Source of the DNA: Anodontia alba
Lineage: Eukaryota; Mollusca; Bivalvia; Lucinida; Lucinidae
NCBI GenBank assembly: GCA_964016985.1
Contig: OZ024831.1
Span: 81,942,263-82,006,262, forward strand
Reading direction: 5' to 3'
DNA: 64,000 bases
The position numbers and the translations under genes are program-made. The notes under the pieces were generated by a model. It saw only the letters and a program-made list of their open reading frames with translations, was not told the origin of the DNA and ran no database searches. This document shows, one piece after another, positions 32,236 through 43,367 of this stretch; positions within the stretch are counted from its first letter, which is position 1, and every line of letters starts with the position of its first letter.

Positions 32236-33055
32236 TAGTATAATAATATTACATCTGCATGCAACTATGTTGTGTGCAAATGAAGGCAAATCTAAAGTCT
32301 AGATTGTTATTAAAACATTCGCCAATATATACTGAGAGGCAAAAATAAGTATTCAAGTTACTATTTTTTGTCACCGGATTTTTATATATGGACATAAATC
32401 ATTGATAACATAGTTAGGAACAATCATTTACGCATAATTTGCAACATTTCCAGGAAAATCTTTCAAAGAGCAAGGAAATGACATTTACCAGAACGAATTT
32501 GGGGTCAAAATGAATATTTGCGTATGAGTAGCTTCCCTTTAAAAGTGCATTTTGGACAAAGAAACTTACATTTATGCATTTGTATTGCATTCAGTCGATA
32601 GAAGGATAAAAATGCTGCAAGGACATTTGAGGCGGGAAGAAATTCAAATTCAGCTTGATGTCATTTGATAGGAATTTTGACTGAAATAATGTTGTGGTTT
32701 TATTCACAGACATTTGTGCAAGACATTTATGGAAAGTAAAATGACATTTGTTTTATATAAAGTGAGTTATGACTGGAAAGGCTGTTTTAGATTAAGGGCT
32801 CATAACTTCATAATTTATGACTGCGAAAGAATTACCTTTGTGATTTTCAAAGATAGACATTTGACAAAAATAACCATGAAAACATTTTAATGAAAAATGT
32901 AAAAACATGAGCCGGTACTCAAAACTGTATACTTTTTATTGCCTTTGAGTATATCTGCAATATTTGGATAACAAAGTAGCATACCAGTCTTCATCATGCA
33001 AGGAAAATGGCAGCTCCTGTATCAGAAAAGTAGCCAGTTTATGAACCCAGTGGAA
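32236..33055. other. Intergenic sequence, nothing recognised
   Basis: AT-rich; no coding similarity, RNA or repeat recognised. Confidence 0.45.
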
Positions 33056-35205
33056 ACAAGAAATGTCAATAAGCAGTACTTATTAGATGTCAGTGTCAAT
33101 GCATATGCAAAACTTGGGTCAAACTCCATCAATCTGTTCCCAAGATATTGAGCAGAAAGGAAATTTTGACAATAACCAAGGGCCATAACATTTGCGAAAA
33201 TTGATGCGTAACAATCCCAACGTAGGTATGGCCAACATCAATGCAAACGCAAAAATTGGTCCAATTCCATCAATTTGTTCTCAAGATATTGAGTGGAAAC
33301 CAAATTCTGATGATATTCAAGGGTGATAACTGTTGTAAATTTGCAAAAATTATTAAGTAACAATCCGAACCTAGATCTAGTTAAGGTCAATGCATATGCA
33401 AAATATGATCAAATTCCATCGATTTGTTCACAATATATTGAAGGGAAATGAAATTTCTGACAACCAAGGGCCATAACCATGTTGCAAATTTGTGAAAAAT
33501 TGAAGCGTAACAATCCCAATGTAGAGCTGGTCAATATTAATGCATTTGTGAAATTTGATATAATTCAATCAATTTGTTTTCAAGATATTGAGCGAAAATG
33601 AATTGATGCTAATCAAGTGCAATTACTTGGTTGAAAATTTGTGAAAATTGAAATGTAATATTCTCAAACAAAATCTGGTAATGGTAAATGCATATGCAAT
33701 AATTGATCGAATTCCATTAATTCATTCACAAGATACTGAGCGGCAACAAAATTTTGACAAAAGCCAAGGGCCATAACTTGTTAATTTGCAAAAATTGACT
33801 GTAACAATCCCAACCTAGATCTAGGTCAATATATATGCAAAATTTGATCAATTTCCATCAATTCGTTCACAAGATATTGAGTGAAAATGAAATTTTGACA
33901 ACAACCAAGGGCTATAACCATGTTGTAAATTATTGAAAATTGATGTTTAATATAGATCTGGTCAGCATCAATGCATATGAAAAATTTGGTCCAATTCATT
34001 CTCAAGCTATACAGCAAAAACAAATTCTGACAAAATCAAGGGCAATAACTGCTGCAAATTTTCAAAAATTGATGTGTAACAATCCCAACCTACTTCTCGG
34101 TTAAGATCAATGCATATGCAAAATTTGATGAATTCCATCAATTTGTTTCCAAGATATTGAGCAGAAACAAAATTTTGACAATACCAAGGGCCATAATTCT
34201 GTTGTAAATTTGCAAAAATTGACGTAAATAATTTGGTACAGTAAATCAACACCAACACGAAATAATCTTTATCATGTATTAACATCAACGTTTCGCCATG
34301 GATGTAATAAACAATAGATATAGATGATGTCGCGCACGTAAACGTAACGTGATGCGATGCGCCACGCCAGCTACGTCACATAAGAAATAGCGGCAATGTA
34401 CAATAAAGCAAGTTATCCGGGGCACAGCAATTCCCGCAGTACACAAGTATGCGACAAGCGAAGACCAAGATCAGCCTGCGCATCCGCGCAGCCAGATAAA
34501 AGTCACCACCGGCTGCATAAAGTATACATATGATCCCGGCCTACTACAAAGCGCACAGCGAAGACTCAGATCAGCCCGTGCAGGTGCGCAAGCTGATCCG
34601 AGCCTTAGCCGGGCGCGCATGCAAAATTAACGAACAGCCGCTTAACGGATAAAATACCACAGGTCCAGGCACAGCAGACCTCCAGGAGGAAGTATTACCG
34701 GTATTATTATTATTTTTTTTTTTTTTTTCAAAAATTGACGTGTAACAATGCCAACCTATATCTGGTTACAGTCAATTTATATGCAAAATTTTATCAAATT
34801 CCATGAATTCGTTCAGAAGATATTGAGTGGAAACAAAATTTTGACAGTAACTAAGGCCTGTAACTGTTGTTCATTTGCAAAAATTGACACATAACAATCC
34901 AAACCTAGATCTGGTTAGTTAAATGCATATGTGAAATTTGATCAATTTCTTCAGAAGGTATTGAGTGTAAACAAAATTTTAACAATAACCAAGGGCCATA
35001 ACTCTGTTGTAAATTTGCAAAAATTGGCGCGTAACAATCCCAAAGTAGATCTGTTCAACATCAGTGCAGATGCAAAATATTGTGTAATTCCAGCAATTCA
35101 TTCTCAAGATATTGAGTGGAAATATTGGAATGACCGACAAACTGAAAACAGTATACCCTCCCCACCCAACCTCGTACTTCGTATGCAGGGGTTAGAATAA
35201 ACTGC
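33056..35205 (+). repeat. Array of about 155-bp units, split by an insertion
   Basis: About a dozen diverged units with GCATATGCAAAATTTGATC, ATTCCATCAATT(T/C)GTTC, CAAGATATTGAG(C/T)GGAAAC, AACCAAGGGCCATAAC, TTTGCAAAAATTGA(C/T)G and GTAACAATCCCAACCTAGAT. It ends GGAATGACCGACAAACTGAA, then CTCGTACTTCGTATGCAGGG. The element at 34226-34728 interrupts it. Confidence 0.88.
34226..34728. mobile_element. CpG-rich 503-bp insertion with 13-bp target duplication
   Basis: Flanked by CAAAAATTGACGT at 34213-34225 and 34729-34741, so it splits one array unit cleanly. The interior is far richer in CpG than its surroundings (for example GATGTCGCGCACGTAAACGT and GATGCGATGCGCCACGCC) and contains the palindrome AGATCAGCCTGCGCATCCGC, GCAG. 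The right end is TATTATTATT plus T(16). No ORF. A retroposon or MITE of unknown family. Confidence 0.72.
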
Positions 35206-35872
35206 TACAGAAATAGAGGTACAAATATTAATGAATATTTACAGCTGTGGTTTTGTCTCAATACAAGAGCAATAAATTAAAGGCACATAGTAGCATGTGC
35301 AATACTGATTTCAGTGTTGCCCAGGGTGGGACAGATGACTGACTGTCTTAAATATAATTAAGACTATTATGAAAAATAACATCAAATTACTGAAAAAAAT
35401 ATCAGCCCAATTCCTGAAAGGTGTATTTTGGGGTTGGTATCTATGGAGAATTGAGCTAAAAATGCATACGAGGCATCCTTGGGCCAAGTTCTTTCGTTTG
35501 CAAAAAAAATACTGGCATCCAAGATAGCTGCCATGATCATATATGATAAACCTTTAAGTATATTTTACTCCCTGATTAACTGAGCTCGAATTGTATATGA
35601 AACAGCCTTTGAACAAGATCTTTGAACTTTGTGAATAATACTGGGAACCAGCATCCAAGATGGCCACCATAACCATGTAGTGCATGTGCGGTAAAACCTG
35701 TAAGAAGCTTTTTCTTTGAAATCGCAAGGCTGATTGAGCTCAAATTGAAGACCATCCACTATTTTGACTTGTGACAATATTGGAAAAGAATATTTATTGC
35801 ATAGCATCTGCAGATATCCAACAGCTGTTTCACTCAGATGAGTCATTGCCAATGGGCCGCTTGTTCCTGTTT
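35206..35872 (+). repeat. Diverged repeat ending in the right end of the AGCTCACCTGAG element
   Basis: AAGATAGCTGCCATGATCAT, CAAGATGGCCACCATAACCA and a final TTTCACTCAGATGAGTCATT, GCCAATGGGCCGCTTGTT parallel the right end at 10480-10521. Confidence 0.6.
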
Positions 35873-36000
35873 CTCCATAAAAACGCGAGTACTCCCCAAG
35901 AAGTGCATGGCAAGGTGCACCCGAGTAGCCAAAATTTTTTGTGGAGAAAAATTTCCGTATATTTTGCTTGAAAAAATAAGGTGCCTTGTCTGGAGCAATG
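35865..36000. mobile_element. Diverged CTCATTAGAAG-family hairpin MITE
   Basis: TTTCTCCATAAAAACGCGAG, GTACTCCCCAAGAAGTGC, GGTGCACCCGAGTAGCC, TTTTGTGGAGAAAAATTTCC, AATAAGGTGCCTTGTCTGGA. The right end only is well preserved. Confidence 0.6.
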
Positions 36001-36465
36001 TTGATGTTGCTTGTTTTCTTTCCTGATCATTCTTACATTTTACTACAAGTTTTGAGCTATTCTAGGTGCCCTGGGCTCAAGTGAGTTGTCTGCTAGTGCA
36101 TAACTGTTCCTTGAGTCACTCTGTAACAATTGTTCAAGTAATATCTGAAGGCTTGGCTGCCCAAATTATGTGTGTGTATGCGTGTGTGAGGAGCTTAGGG
36201 TAGAGAGTAGAAAAGTGGAAGCAATACGTTTTTATAGTAAACTTGACAAAACCCAGCTTATGGATTTTCAAATAACTGTTGTTTCTTGGATCAGTGTGGA
36301 TTACTGCCAGTAAAAATAGTTGCAATTTGTTAAAATAAAAAACAGCCTGAGTGCTGAGAGTTGTGGATGGCATGACCCATTTTCTTACCTTGCATTTTGA
36401 GTCACAGAATTAGAAATAGTTTTACAGGAATCATCACTGAGTGACCTTTAACAATAAAAGCACCG

Positions 36466-37692
36466 CAAGCATAATACCCCGCCATAGCAATTATTTGTTT
36501 ATGTATTAAAGTTATCATTGCGAAAATGTCTGGAAAGAAAATGACGGAGGGACAGATAACAATCTTAAACCAGATCTTGATAATATCAGTGGACAGATAA
36601 CAATCCTAAAGCAGATCTTGATAATATCAATGCATATAGCAAGTTTGGTTAAAAGGCCTTGTTAGCCGGCCTCAGTGGCTCAGTTGGATGCGCCGTCCGA
36701 CTGGAGACCAGGAGGTTGCGGGTTCAACCCCCGCCGAGGTCAGCAACATTCTTTCGTGGAGATTGATCATGAAATATTTTCTATGGTCATTCTCTCTCTT
36801 CCGCTGATTCAAGAAGGGCAGTTGTCAGTTTCTGGCGAAAGAATGTGCACAATACTGGTTAACCGCTAAGAGGACTAAGCCTGCCCAGTAAATGTGTGGT
36901 TAGGTAAACTGACCGTGCTCGACATGACCCCACTGGGTTGCCTGGGCTGTAAAACCTCAACACAAACAAAATAAAAGGCCTTGTTATTTACTCAAGTTAT
37001 CATCCAGAAATGAAAATATGGAGGTGTCTCGAGCAGATAACTCAGTAAAAATTTGACTAAATTTGCCCATTAGCATTTCCAAACCTGATCTCCTTACTGT
37101 CAATACATATAGCAAGTTTGGTTAAAATCCCTTGTTATTTACTAAAGTTATCATCTGGAACCGAAAATATGGGCATGTGTCGGGCAGATAACTCCGTAAA
37201 CATTTGACGAAATTTGGCCATTAGCAATCCCAAATCAGATCTCCTTAATGTCAATGCATATAGCAAGTTTGATGAAAATCCCTTGTTATTAACTGAAGTT
37301 ATCATCAGGAAACGAAAATATAGGCATGTGTCGGGCAGATAACTCAGTAAAAATTTGACGAAATTTGCCCATTAAAGCAATCCCAAACTAGATCTCCTTA
37401 ATGTCAATGCATATAGTAAGTTTGGTGAAAATCCCTTGTTATTTATTCAAGTTATAGTCCGGAAACGAAAATATGGGCATGTCTCAGGCAGATAACTCCG
37501 TCAAAAATTGACGAAATTTGCCCATTAGCAATCCCAAACCAGATCTCCACAATATCAATGCACACACCAAGTTTGGTGAAAATCCATTGATGTTTACTCA
37601 AGCTATCATCCGGAAACGAAAAATGGACGGACAGACGGACGACCAACGTGAAACCATAATACCCCGCCACTATTGTTTGGCGGGGTATAAAA
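36466..37692 (+). mobile_element. Composite element, ATACCCCGCCA ends around 155-bp array
   Basis: Starts GCATAATACCCCGCCATAGC and ends CATAATACCCCGCCACTATT, GTTTGGCGGGGTATAAA. Units contain ATAGCAAGTTTGGTGAAAAT, CCCTTGTTATTTACT, TATCATCCGGAAACGAAAAT, GGGCAGATAACTC and CCCATTAGCAATCCCAAAC. A GGACGGACAGACGGACG run lies near the right end. A SINE is inserted at 36665. Confidence 0.85.
36665..36972 (+). mobile_element. tRNA-derived SINE (family A), full length
   Basis: GCCGGCCTCAGTGGCTCAGT head, box B GGGTTCAACCCC, tail CAACACAAACAAAAT. Perfect 14-bp duplication AAAAGGCCTTGTTA at 36651-36664 and 36973-36986, within the array unit. Confidence 0.93.
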
Positions 37693-37789
37693 ATTGCTAA
37701 ATTGAATTTACTTGGCAAAAGCATGGCCATTATGTGCGGGGATTTTTCTTTTTATGTCAGTACCAAACATAAAAGCATTGCAGACACTG

Positions 37790-38525
37790 TATGATACCCC
37801 GCCACTGCAGGGTTACAAAACGTAGAGAAGATGGCTGTGTTTGATGTGGTATTTAATTAATTGTAAGCCACCATGAGAACTTGAAGTCACAGATGTTTGA
37901 TGAATACACAAGGGTAAACAATTTCATCTATGAAAATAAGGTGCATGTATCAAAATGAAAATTTTGTGAACTGTAACCTTGAAAGTACATGTATGTGAAA
38001 ATTTTGTGAACTGTAAACTGGCTGCAGTTCTCATCATCTCTTTCTTCGTCTCTCTGTCCAACAAATAACAGCTTGTTCAGATGAAAACTAGTGTAGGAGT
38101 GAGCTAGAAATGAAATCATGCTTGAATAATCTTTAAAGAGCTATAACCCTATCAAAATTTGATGTACTGTAACCGCAAAATGATATGCACTGCATCACCA
38201 CTCTAACTGTCCACCATGTTTCAGCCTGTTAGAATGAAAACTAGTTATCCGGAAACAAAGTCATCTGAAAATCTTTAAAAAGTGTAATAACTCTATCAAA
38301 ATTTGCTGTAATATAACAATATTCGCTGTATCACCTCATGGTCTTACTGTCCACCTAATTTCAAAGCAATCCGATGAAAAACATAGAAGTTATCTGGAAT
38401 TGAAGAAATAGAGTAAAAAAATCTTTAAAAAGTGTAATAACCTTATCAAAATTTGGTGTACTGTAATGGATGGACAGACACTGGAGGGTATACCATAATA
38501 CCCTGCTATCTTGTGGTGGGGTATA
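37790..38525 (+). mobile_element. Second composite element with ATACCCCGCC ends
   Basis: Starts GATACCCCGCCACTGCAGGG and ends CCATAATACCCTGCTATCTT, GTGGTGGGGTATAAAC. Diverged units inside carry AATTTTGTGAACTGTAA, ATGCACTGCATCACC and CTAACTGTCCACC. It ends in GATGGACAGACACTGGAGG. Confidence 0.75.
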
Positions 38526-38854
38526 AACATAAAAATCTCCTCAGACTAAACGTCAGAATTTTTAAATATTTTACAGGAAGCAACACTAGACGAATCATAA
38601 GCAAAATTGAACTTGAAGCCATTGATGGGGCTAATTTTCAGGATTTGAAACAATTTTATTGAGCTGGTCAGCATGTGACCCTTTCACAAATTAGCCGAAG
38701 TGGTAACAGTCAACTGAGTTATGGCTGTATAGGATAAAGGCAGACTTTAAAGCTCTATGTACACAGTGCAAGATACAAGAATGAACTTTTCAAAAAGTCT
38801 CTTCTGTTGTCTTCCTTCCAGACAGGATATGCACCAGCATATATTCAAATTTAG

Positions 38855-39018
38855 CAAAAAAAAAAAAAAAAAATTATTTTTTCTGATTTCCCCATAAATA
38901 TATATTGCACCTTGCAGAGGCACTTCTAATGAATACCCACAATCAATATACATTTTTATGAAGAAATCGGTAAAAAAATATTTATCTTAATACCCGTCTT
39001 ATTTAGAACTATGTAAGC
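38855..39018. mobile_element. CTCATTAGAAG-family hairpin MITE, partly deleted
   Basis: TTCTGATTTCCCCATAAATA, GAGGCACTTCTAATGAATAC, CATTTTTATGAAGAAATCGG, CTTATTTAGAACTATG. The left CTCATTAGAAG arm is missing. Confidence 0.68.
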
Positions 39019-39074
39019 TATGACATTTATACATATATATAATATGGGAAATGAAGAATATTTTATAATGCAAA

Positions 39075-39287
39075 TTAACCCTTGTCCTGCTGAGCCCGGA
39101 TATATCCTGCATTTGCAAACAGTGTAGATCCAGATCAGTTGGCTTCTGAAGAAGCCAACTGATCTGGATCTGCACTGTTTGCCATAAGTATGTGAATTTA
39201 TATCAACAATCTAGATCAAGTAATTTGATTGGCTGAAAATTAGAAATTGGCGTGGCATCTTAATTTATTCAGCATGACAAGGGTTAA
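39075..39287. mobile_element. Intact hairpin-core MITE (TTAACCCTTG family), 213 bp
   Basis: Terminal repeats TTAACCCTTGTCCTGCTGA and TCAGCATGACAAGGGTTAA, 19 bp with one mismatch. The central perfect palindrome GATCCAGATCAGTTGGCTTC, loop, GAAGCCAACTGATCTGGATC is flanked by GCAAACAGTGTA and TGCACTGTTTGC. This is the reference copy of the family. Confidence 0.92.
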
Positions 39288-39447
39288 GATGGATGTATGC
39301 AGTAAAAAGGTTGCTAGAAGTAAAAAGACACACACAGAAAAGCTGGTTTGAAAACTACAAAACTCAATCTGAAAATCTGCCTAGTAATGTAAACTCCCTG
39401 CATACCTCTGTTTTACTATGTATTAAGGGGGAACTTGCAGTACACAT

Positions 39448-39651
39448 TAAAACCCTTGTCCTGCTGAATAAATTAAGATGCCACTCCCATTTCTAATTCT
39501 CAGCCAGTCATGACTTGATCCAGATTGTTGATATAAATTCACATACTTAATGGCAAACAGTGCAGATCCAGATCAGTTGGCTTCTTCAGATCTGGATCTA
39601 CACTGTTTGCAAAGGCAGGACATACTCTGGGTTCAACAGGACTAGGGTTAA
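39448..39651. mobile_element. Hairpin-core MITE (TTAACCCTTG family), core shortened
   Basis: Inverted relative to 39075-39287. Left AAACCCTTGTCCTGCTGAAT, right CAACAGGACTAGGGTTAA. The hairpin left arm is intact, but the right arm lacks the AAGCCAACTGATC part. Confidence 0.88.
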
Positions 39652-40097
39652 GCAGACTTGTAATGACTTGTAATTTATGCAACTGTTTACTGACAAAAGA
39701 CAATATCTGGACATGATGTTAACCAACTAACCATGCATTGTATTGTAAACACTTTTATTGTAAACACAGTCTCAGAAACTTTCTGAAAATACTCCCATGA
39801 TTCCTCTGAAATATGGTAAGTTTTTGTAGAAAATTATTTATCTACATATCACTCTCCTCTTCTCCTCTAAGCATTTACAGATAGATCTTACAAAGCTGAG
39901 GTAAACCTGTTTGGGATATACTGTTTCACAAATGAAACCCAAAACACAAGATATTCTGTAAAAACATTTTTTATTTCTATTAAACTGTTTTGTAGTGTAC
40001 AGGGTACACACATATATTCTTGTGGCATACAATTTTTTTTTGTACAAATTAACCAGGTTTGTACTTCTTGCACAAATATATCACTGTCTTTTTTAAC

Positions 40098-40268
40098 CAT
40101 CTGTAGTCAGAAGCCCCTAAAAGTGCAATTGGCAAACGGTGCAAACCCAGATCAGATGCCGCAAAATGTGGCATCTGATCAGGGTCTCCACTGTTTGCAA
40201 CTAGTTCAACCATTTGTCTCTCCATTTCTAAATCACACAGCCTGACATATCTAAAATTGAAATTATAA
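40098..40268. mobile_element. Hairpin-core MITE (AGCCCCTAAAAGTGCAATTG family)
   Basis: CCCCTAAAAGTGCAATTGGC, hairpin CAAACCCAGATCAGATGCC/GGCATCTGATCAGGGTCT, then CAACCATTTGTCTCTCC and ACAGCCTGACATATCTAAAA. Same flank set as 53897-54065 and 59570-60055. Confidence 0.82.
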
Positions 40269-40466
40269 TCTTCCAATATATAGTGTGGGGGAGTTCATTC
40301 AGTCTACCATGAGAAAAAGTAAAATAAAATGTCAGAAAGTATGGTACAGTGGAACCTCCATGAGTGGTCATCTCACAATAAGAACACGCTCTAAGGGTTT
40401 ATGTAAATGATTTTTCTTGAAAGCCTGAACAAGCCTCAGGTGCATTCGAATAGGTGCATTTTTTTA

Positions 40467-40617
40467 ACCTTTACCACTCTCTGGGCTAATTCAGCAAAAT
40501 GACAAATTTATGATATTTTTCCAAGGCTTTGGAATGTTAAAGCCTATTTTCAGGGAAAAGAAAAAAAAATATAAAATGTTCTCTGGTAAAATTTTACCAA
40601 GCATGCAGAATGTTAAA
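40467..40617. mobile_element. Octamer-family hairpin MITE, degraded
   Basis: TTAACCTTTACCACTCTCTG, GGCTTTGGAATGTTAAAGCC, TATTTTCAGGGAAAAG and ACCAAGCATGCAGAATGTTA keep the outline of 46003-46283; the octamer part is lost. Confidence 0.6.
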
Positions 40618-40621
40618 AAAA

Positions 40622-40960
40622 GTTGAGGTTTTACGGCCCAGTTAACCCATTAAGGTCATGTTGAGGCAGTTTACCTAACCACACTTTTTAACCCATTAAG
40701 GTCATGTCGAGGCAGTCGGTTTACCTAGCCACACTTTTCCTGGGTAGGATTAGTCCTCTAGCTGTTAACCAGTACTTTGTGCACATACTTTTGCTTGAAA
40801 TTGACAACTGCCCTTGAATCAGCGGAAGGGAGAGAATGACCGTAGAAAATATTTCATGATCTATCACCATGAAAGAATGTTGCCGGGTCCGGTGGGGATC
40901 AAACCTGTGTCCTCCTGATCACCAGTTGGACACACATCCAACTGAACCACCCAGGCTGGC
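40622..40960 (-). mobile_element. tRNA-derived SINE (family A), minus, with internal duplication
   Basis: Reverse strand copy ending in the tRNA head GCCAGCCTGGGTGGTTCAGT (reverse complement of 40941-40960). The segment TAACCCATTAAGGTCATGT, (T/C)GAGGCAGT is present twice (about 40643 and 40688). The (CA)n tract lies just past its head. Confidence 0.85.
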
Positions 40961-41007
40961 TTGTTAAGAAAGATTTTCTTGCAGAAAGCTGCTACAAAAT
41001 TCACTCT

Positions 41008-41010
<3 letters not shown>

Positions 41011-41098
<88 letters not shown>
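41011..41098. repeat. (CA)n microsatellite, 88 bp
   Basis: Uninterrupted AC dinucleotides. The open frames of poly-Cys/Val and poly-His/Thr here are artefacts of it. Confidence 0.98.
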
Positions 41099-41100
<2 letters not shown>

Positions 41101-41145
41101 CAAAACTAGCTATGACACATTTTGTGGAAACCATCAATATTGTAG

Positions 41146-41315
41146 GTTATAAAACTTTTATGCTCAACTCAGCTGAGCATGAAATTTTCTCTGCTAATAA
41201 ATATGAAAATGCCAACAAAAGAAAGAATTTGGAATTGTTAGTATGTTGAGATTTATTAGCAGAACACATTTCATGCTCAGCTGAGTTGAGCATGAACATT
41301 TTTTATAACCTTGGG
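41146..41315. mobile_element. Foldback element with ATGCTCAACTCAGCTGAGCA arms
   Basis: TATAAAACTTTTATGCTCAA, CTCAGCTGAGCATGAAA on the left; TTTCATGCTCAGCTGAGTTG, AGCATGAACATTTTTTATAA on the right, with GCTAATAAAT and ATTTATTAGC inside. Each arm itself contains the palindrome CAGCTG. Related element at 44999-45227. Confidence 0.87.
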
Positions 41316-41489
41316 GCTAGACTGCAGCCCTACTATATATATATGTACCTATACTCTACTAACTTAAATATTTCTTCAAAGCATAACAATATGTACTGTT
41401 TGTTTTATTCGGGTTTAATATCAATTTCAGCAGTCTTCCAGTCTTATCACAATGGTGTGTGCATGTGGCAGGGAACTTAGGGCACCTTT

Positions 41490-41722
41490 TTAGAGTGCTG
41501 CCTCTGAATATCACAGCCCAGACATGATATGCTACTCCACTTGGTCACATTATACAGACACTGAAGTGACCAGTTCTGATCTTGGCTCACTTTTTGAAAA
41601 GTGCAAAAAGAAAGAGCAGCTAGTACCATTTACAATGACTGGTATGACTTGGCTGGGGATCAAAACCATGACCGCTTGGACACTAAATGGACACGCTACC
41701 AACTGAGCCACTGTGCCGGTCT
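41490..41722 (-). mobile_element. tRNA-derived SINE (family C), minus
   Basis: Reverse complement starts GACCGGCACAGTGGCTCAGT, TGGTAGCGTGTCC (box A) and has a box B-like GGTTTTGATCCCC. The body has GTACCATTT, AGCTGCTC and GTCTGTATAATGTG. Further copies at 46950-47325 and 50870-51212. Confidence 0.75.
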
Positions 41723-41810
41723 ATATTGTATGTTTATCATATATGTATGATCTGAATGTGCTTTGGGCACTGATCTCATTAGGTCATGCACAATTTGCCT
41801 AGATAATCAT

Positions 41811-42012
41811 TAACCCTTAAAACGCCAAGAAAACCTGCATCTTAAAATGTTGTCTGTTTATGTCGTCTGCTGAATATTCTTGCAAACTTTTCAAACCTAT
41901 TTTTGCATACAGGCAAACAGTGTGGACCCAGATCAGACTGCTCCTAAAGGAGCAGTCTGATCTGGGTCCACACTTTTTGCAGAAATGACTTTTAAAATCA
42001 CAAGCAGATGAC
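41811..42012. mobile_element. Hairpin-core MITE with AAAGGAGCAGTCTGATC core
   Basis: CAAACAGTGTGGACCCAGAT, CAGACTGCTCC loop GGAGCAGTCTG, ATCTGGGTCCACACTTTTTG (41915-41980), near-perfect. Flanks: TTAACCCTTAAAACGCC at the left; the right end is unclear. Confidence 0.8.
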
Positions 42013-42264
42013 AAAGCAGATGACATGTTCTGTATGAATAAACTGCTTATCATATAGACTTATGAAACAATTTCTACATAATGAGAACCATCTGCTGGAA
42101 CTTAACAGTAAGTTCCAATATAATTTCTCCATGCAACATACCTCTTGACAGCAAAAATGTTACACATAAATAAATTTGCAGTTTTGTTGCTACAATTTAA
42201 GAAGAGATTTTCAATAAATAATTATTTACACTGGAAGGTCCACAACCACTTTTATACCTTTTAC

Positions 42265-42440
42265 CATGGTAACCCAGGTTATATGATTAAACAAGCTTTA
42301 GTAAATGGTGTAGACCCAGATCAGATTCCACAGAGTGTGGGATAAGATCACAGTCTACACTGCCATTTATCCATCAATGTTTAGACACATCAACAGGTAA
42401 TCAATGGTTTGTTCAAAATTAAGGACAAATAAAATCTTTA
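42265..42440. mobile_element. Hairpin-core MITE, diverged
   Basis: TAAATGGTGTAGACCCAGAT, CAGATTCCACA loop TGTGGGAT, AAGATCACAGTCTACACTGC. Confidence 0.6.
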
Positions 42441-42621
42441 AGGGCTGCCCTTAGAAACATCGCATACATAAAGGAACAAAAAAAGAATCAAACTAAGGTG
42501 TCTGTTTTCAAGTATGGTAAACTTAAAGTGTCTAAATACATACATAGGGTATATATGGTTATTCTGCTCTGGTAAAGCTATTTTCATATTTTATAGCCCC
42601 CCACCCCTCTCCTCTGCAAAC

Positions 42622-42682
42622 TGTGTGTGTGTGTGTGTGGTGTGTGTGTGTGTGTTTGTGTGGGGGGGGGGGGGGGGGGGGG
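42622..42682. repeat. (TG)n tract followed by a G21 run
   Basis: TG repeats at 42622-42660 with two interruptions, then about 21 G at 42662-42682 and a G-rich continuation to about 42710. Confidence 0.97.
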
Positions 42683-42710
42683 AGGGGAGGGTGGTGGAGG
42701 GTGGGGTATA

Positions 42711-43177
42711 CTGTTTTTCATTGTTTGTTCATCCTTGGTTTCAGAGCTGGGGGTATCTAATAAGCACTGCTTATTGACATTTCTTGTTTTCCTTGGCAAG
42801 CATTAAACTGAATGGGAATGCCACAAAATAGCTTATAACTTTTGTGTGCTACTGGTACCCAATCAGTTTGATGCACTTCCATAAAATTTTAAAAAGCTCT
42901 GTAAAATAACTAGCGGAAAGTAAAATAATGCAATATACTACCAATAGGTACACCTACTACATCAGCTGGGAGCGTAACTGCTTTCAGTTGCAGCTCATAA
43001 CTATTCTTAGTTATTTTTCATCACATAAATTACTTCCCTTTCATAAATAAAGAATTTACAGTCCTTTGGTTTGAAACAATTACAGATTCCACCCTAATCA
43101 CAATATTCCAGATGTTTGAGAAAACATGTACTTCTAGGTTTTTGCATTTTCTTTCATCTCTGGCAAGGCTAACATAG
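42711..43177. other. Intergenic sequence, nothing recognised
   Basis: No coding region or repeat recognised. Confidence 0.4.
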
Positions 43178-43367
43178 CTACAGATAAGAGGCGGTATCCA
43201 CATATTATTTTCTTACTTCTCGATGAAAACATATGTTGTGGGTACTCATTAGAAGCGCCTCAGTAAGGTGCTTCTAATGAGTACCACAACATACATTTTC
43301 GTCGAGAAATAAGAAAGATATCACCATTTTTCGGATGAAAAAAGCGCCTTATCTGTTGCTATGCTAA
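43178..43367. mobile_element. CTCATTAGAAG-family hairpin MITE, well preserved
   Basis: Left ATAGCTACAGATAAGAGGCG, TTCTTACTTCTCGATGAAAA, GGGTACTCATTAGAAGCGCC; right GGTGCTTCTAATGAGTACCA, TTTTCGTCGAGAAATAAGAA, GCGCCTTATCTGTTGCTAT. GTTGTGG/CCACAAC also pair. This is the reference copy for the family. Confidence 0.92.

Noticed and set aside
40864..41152. Cys/Val and His/Thr homodimer frames
   Set aside because: Direct translation of the (CA)n microsatellite.
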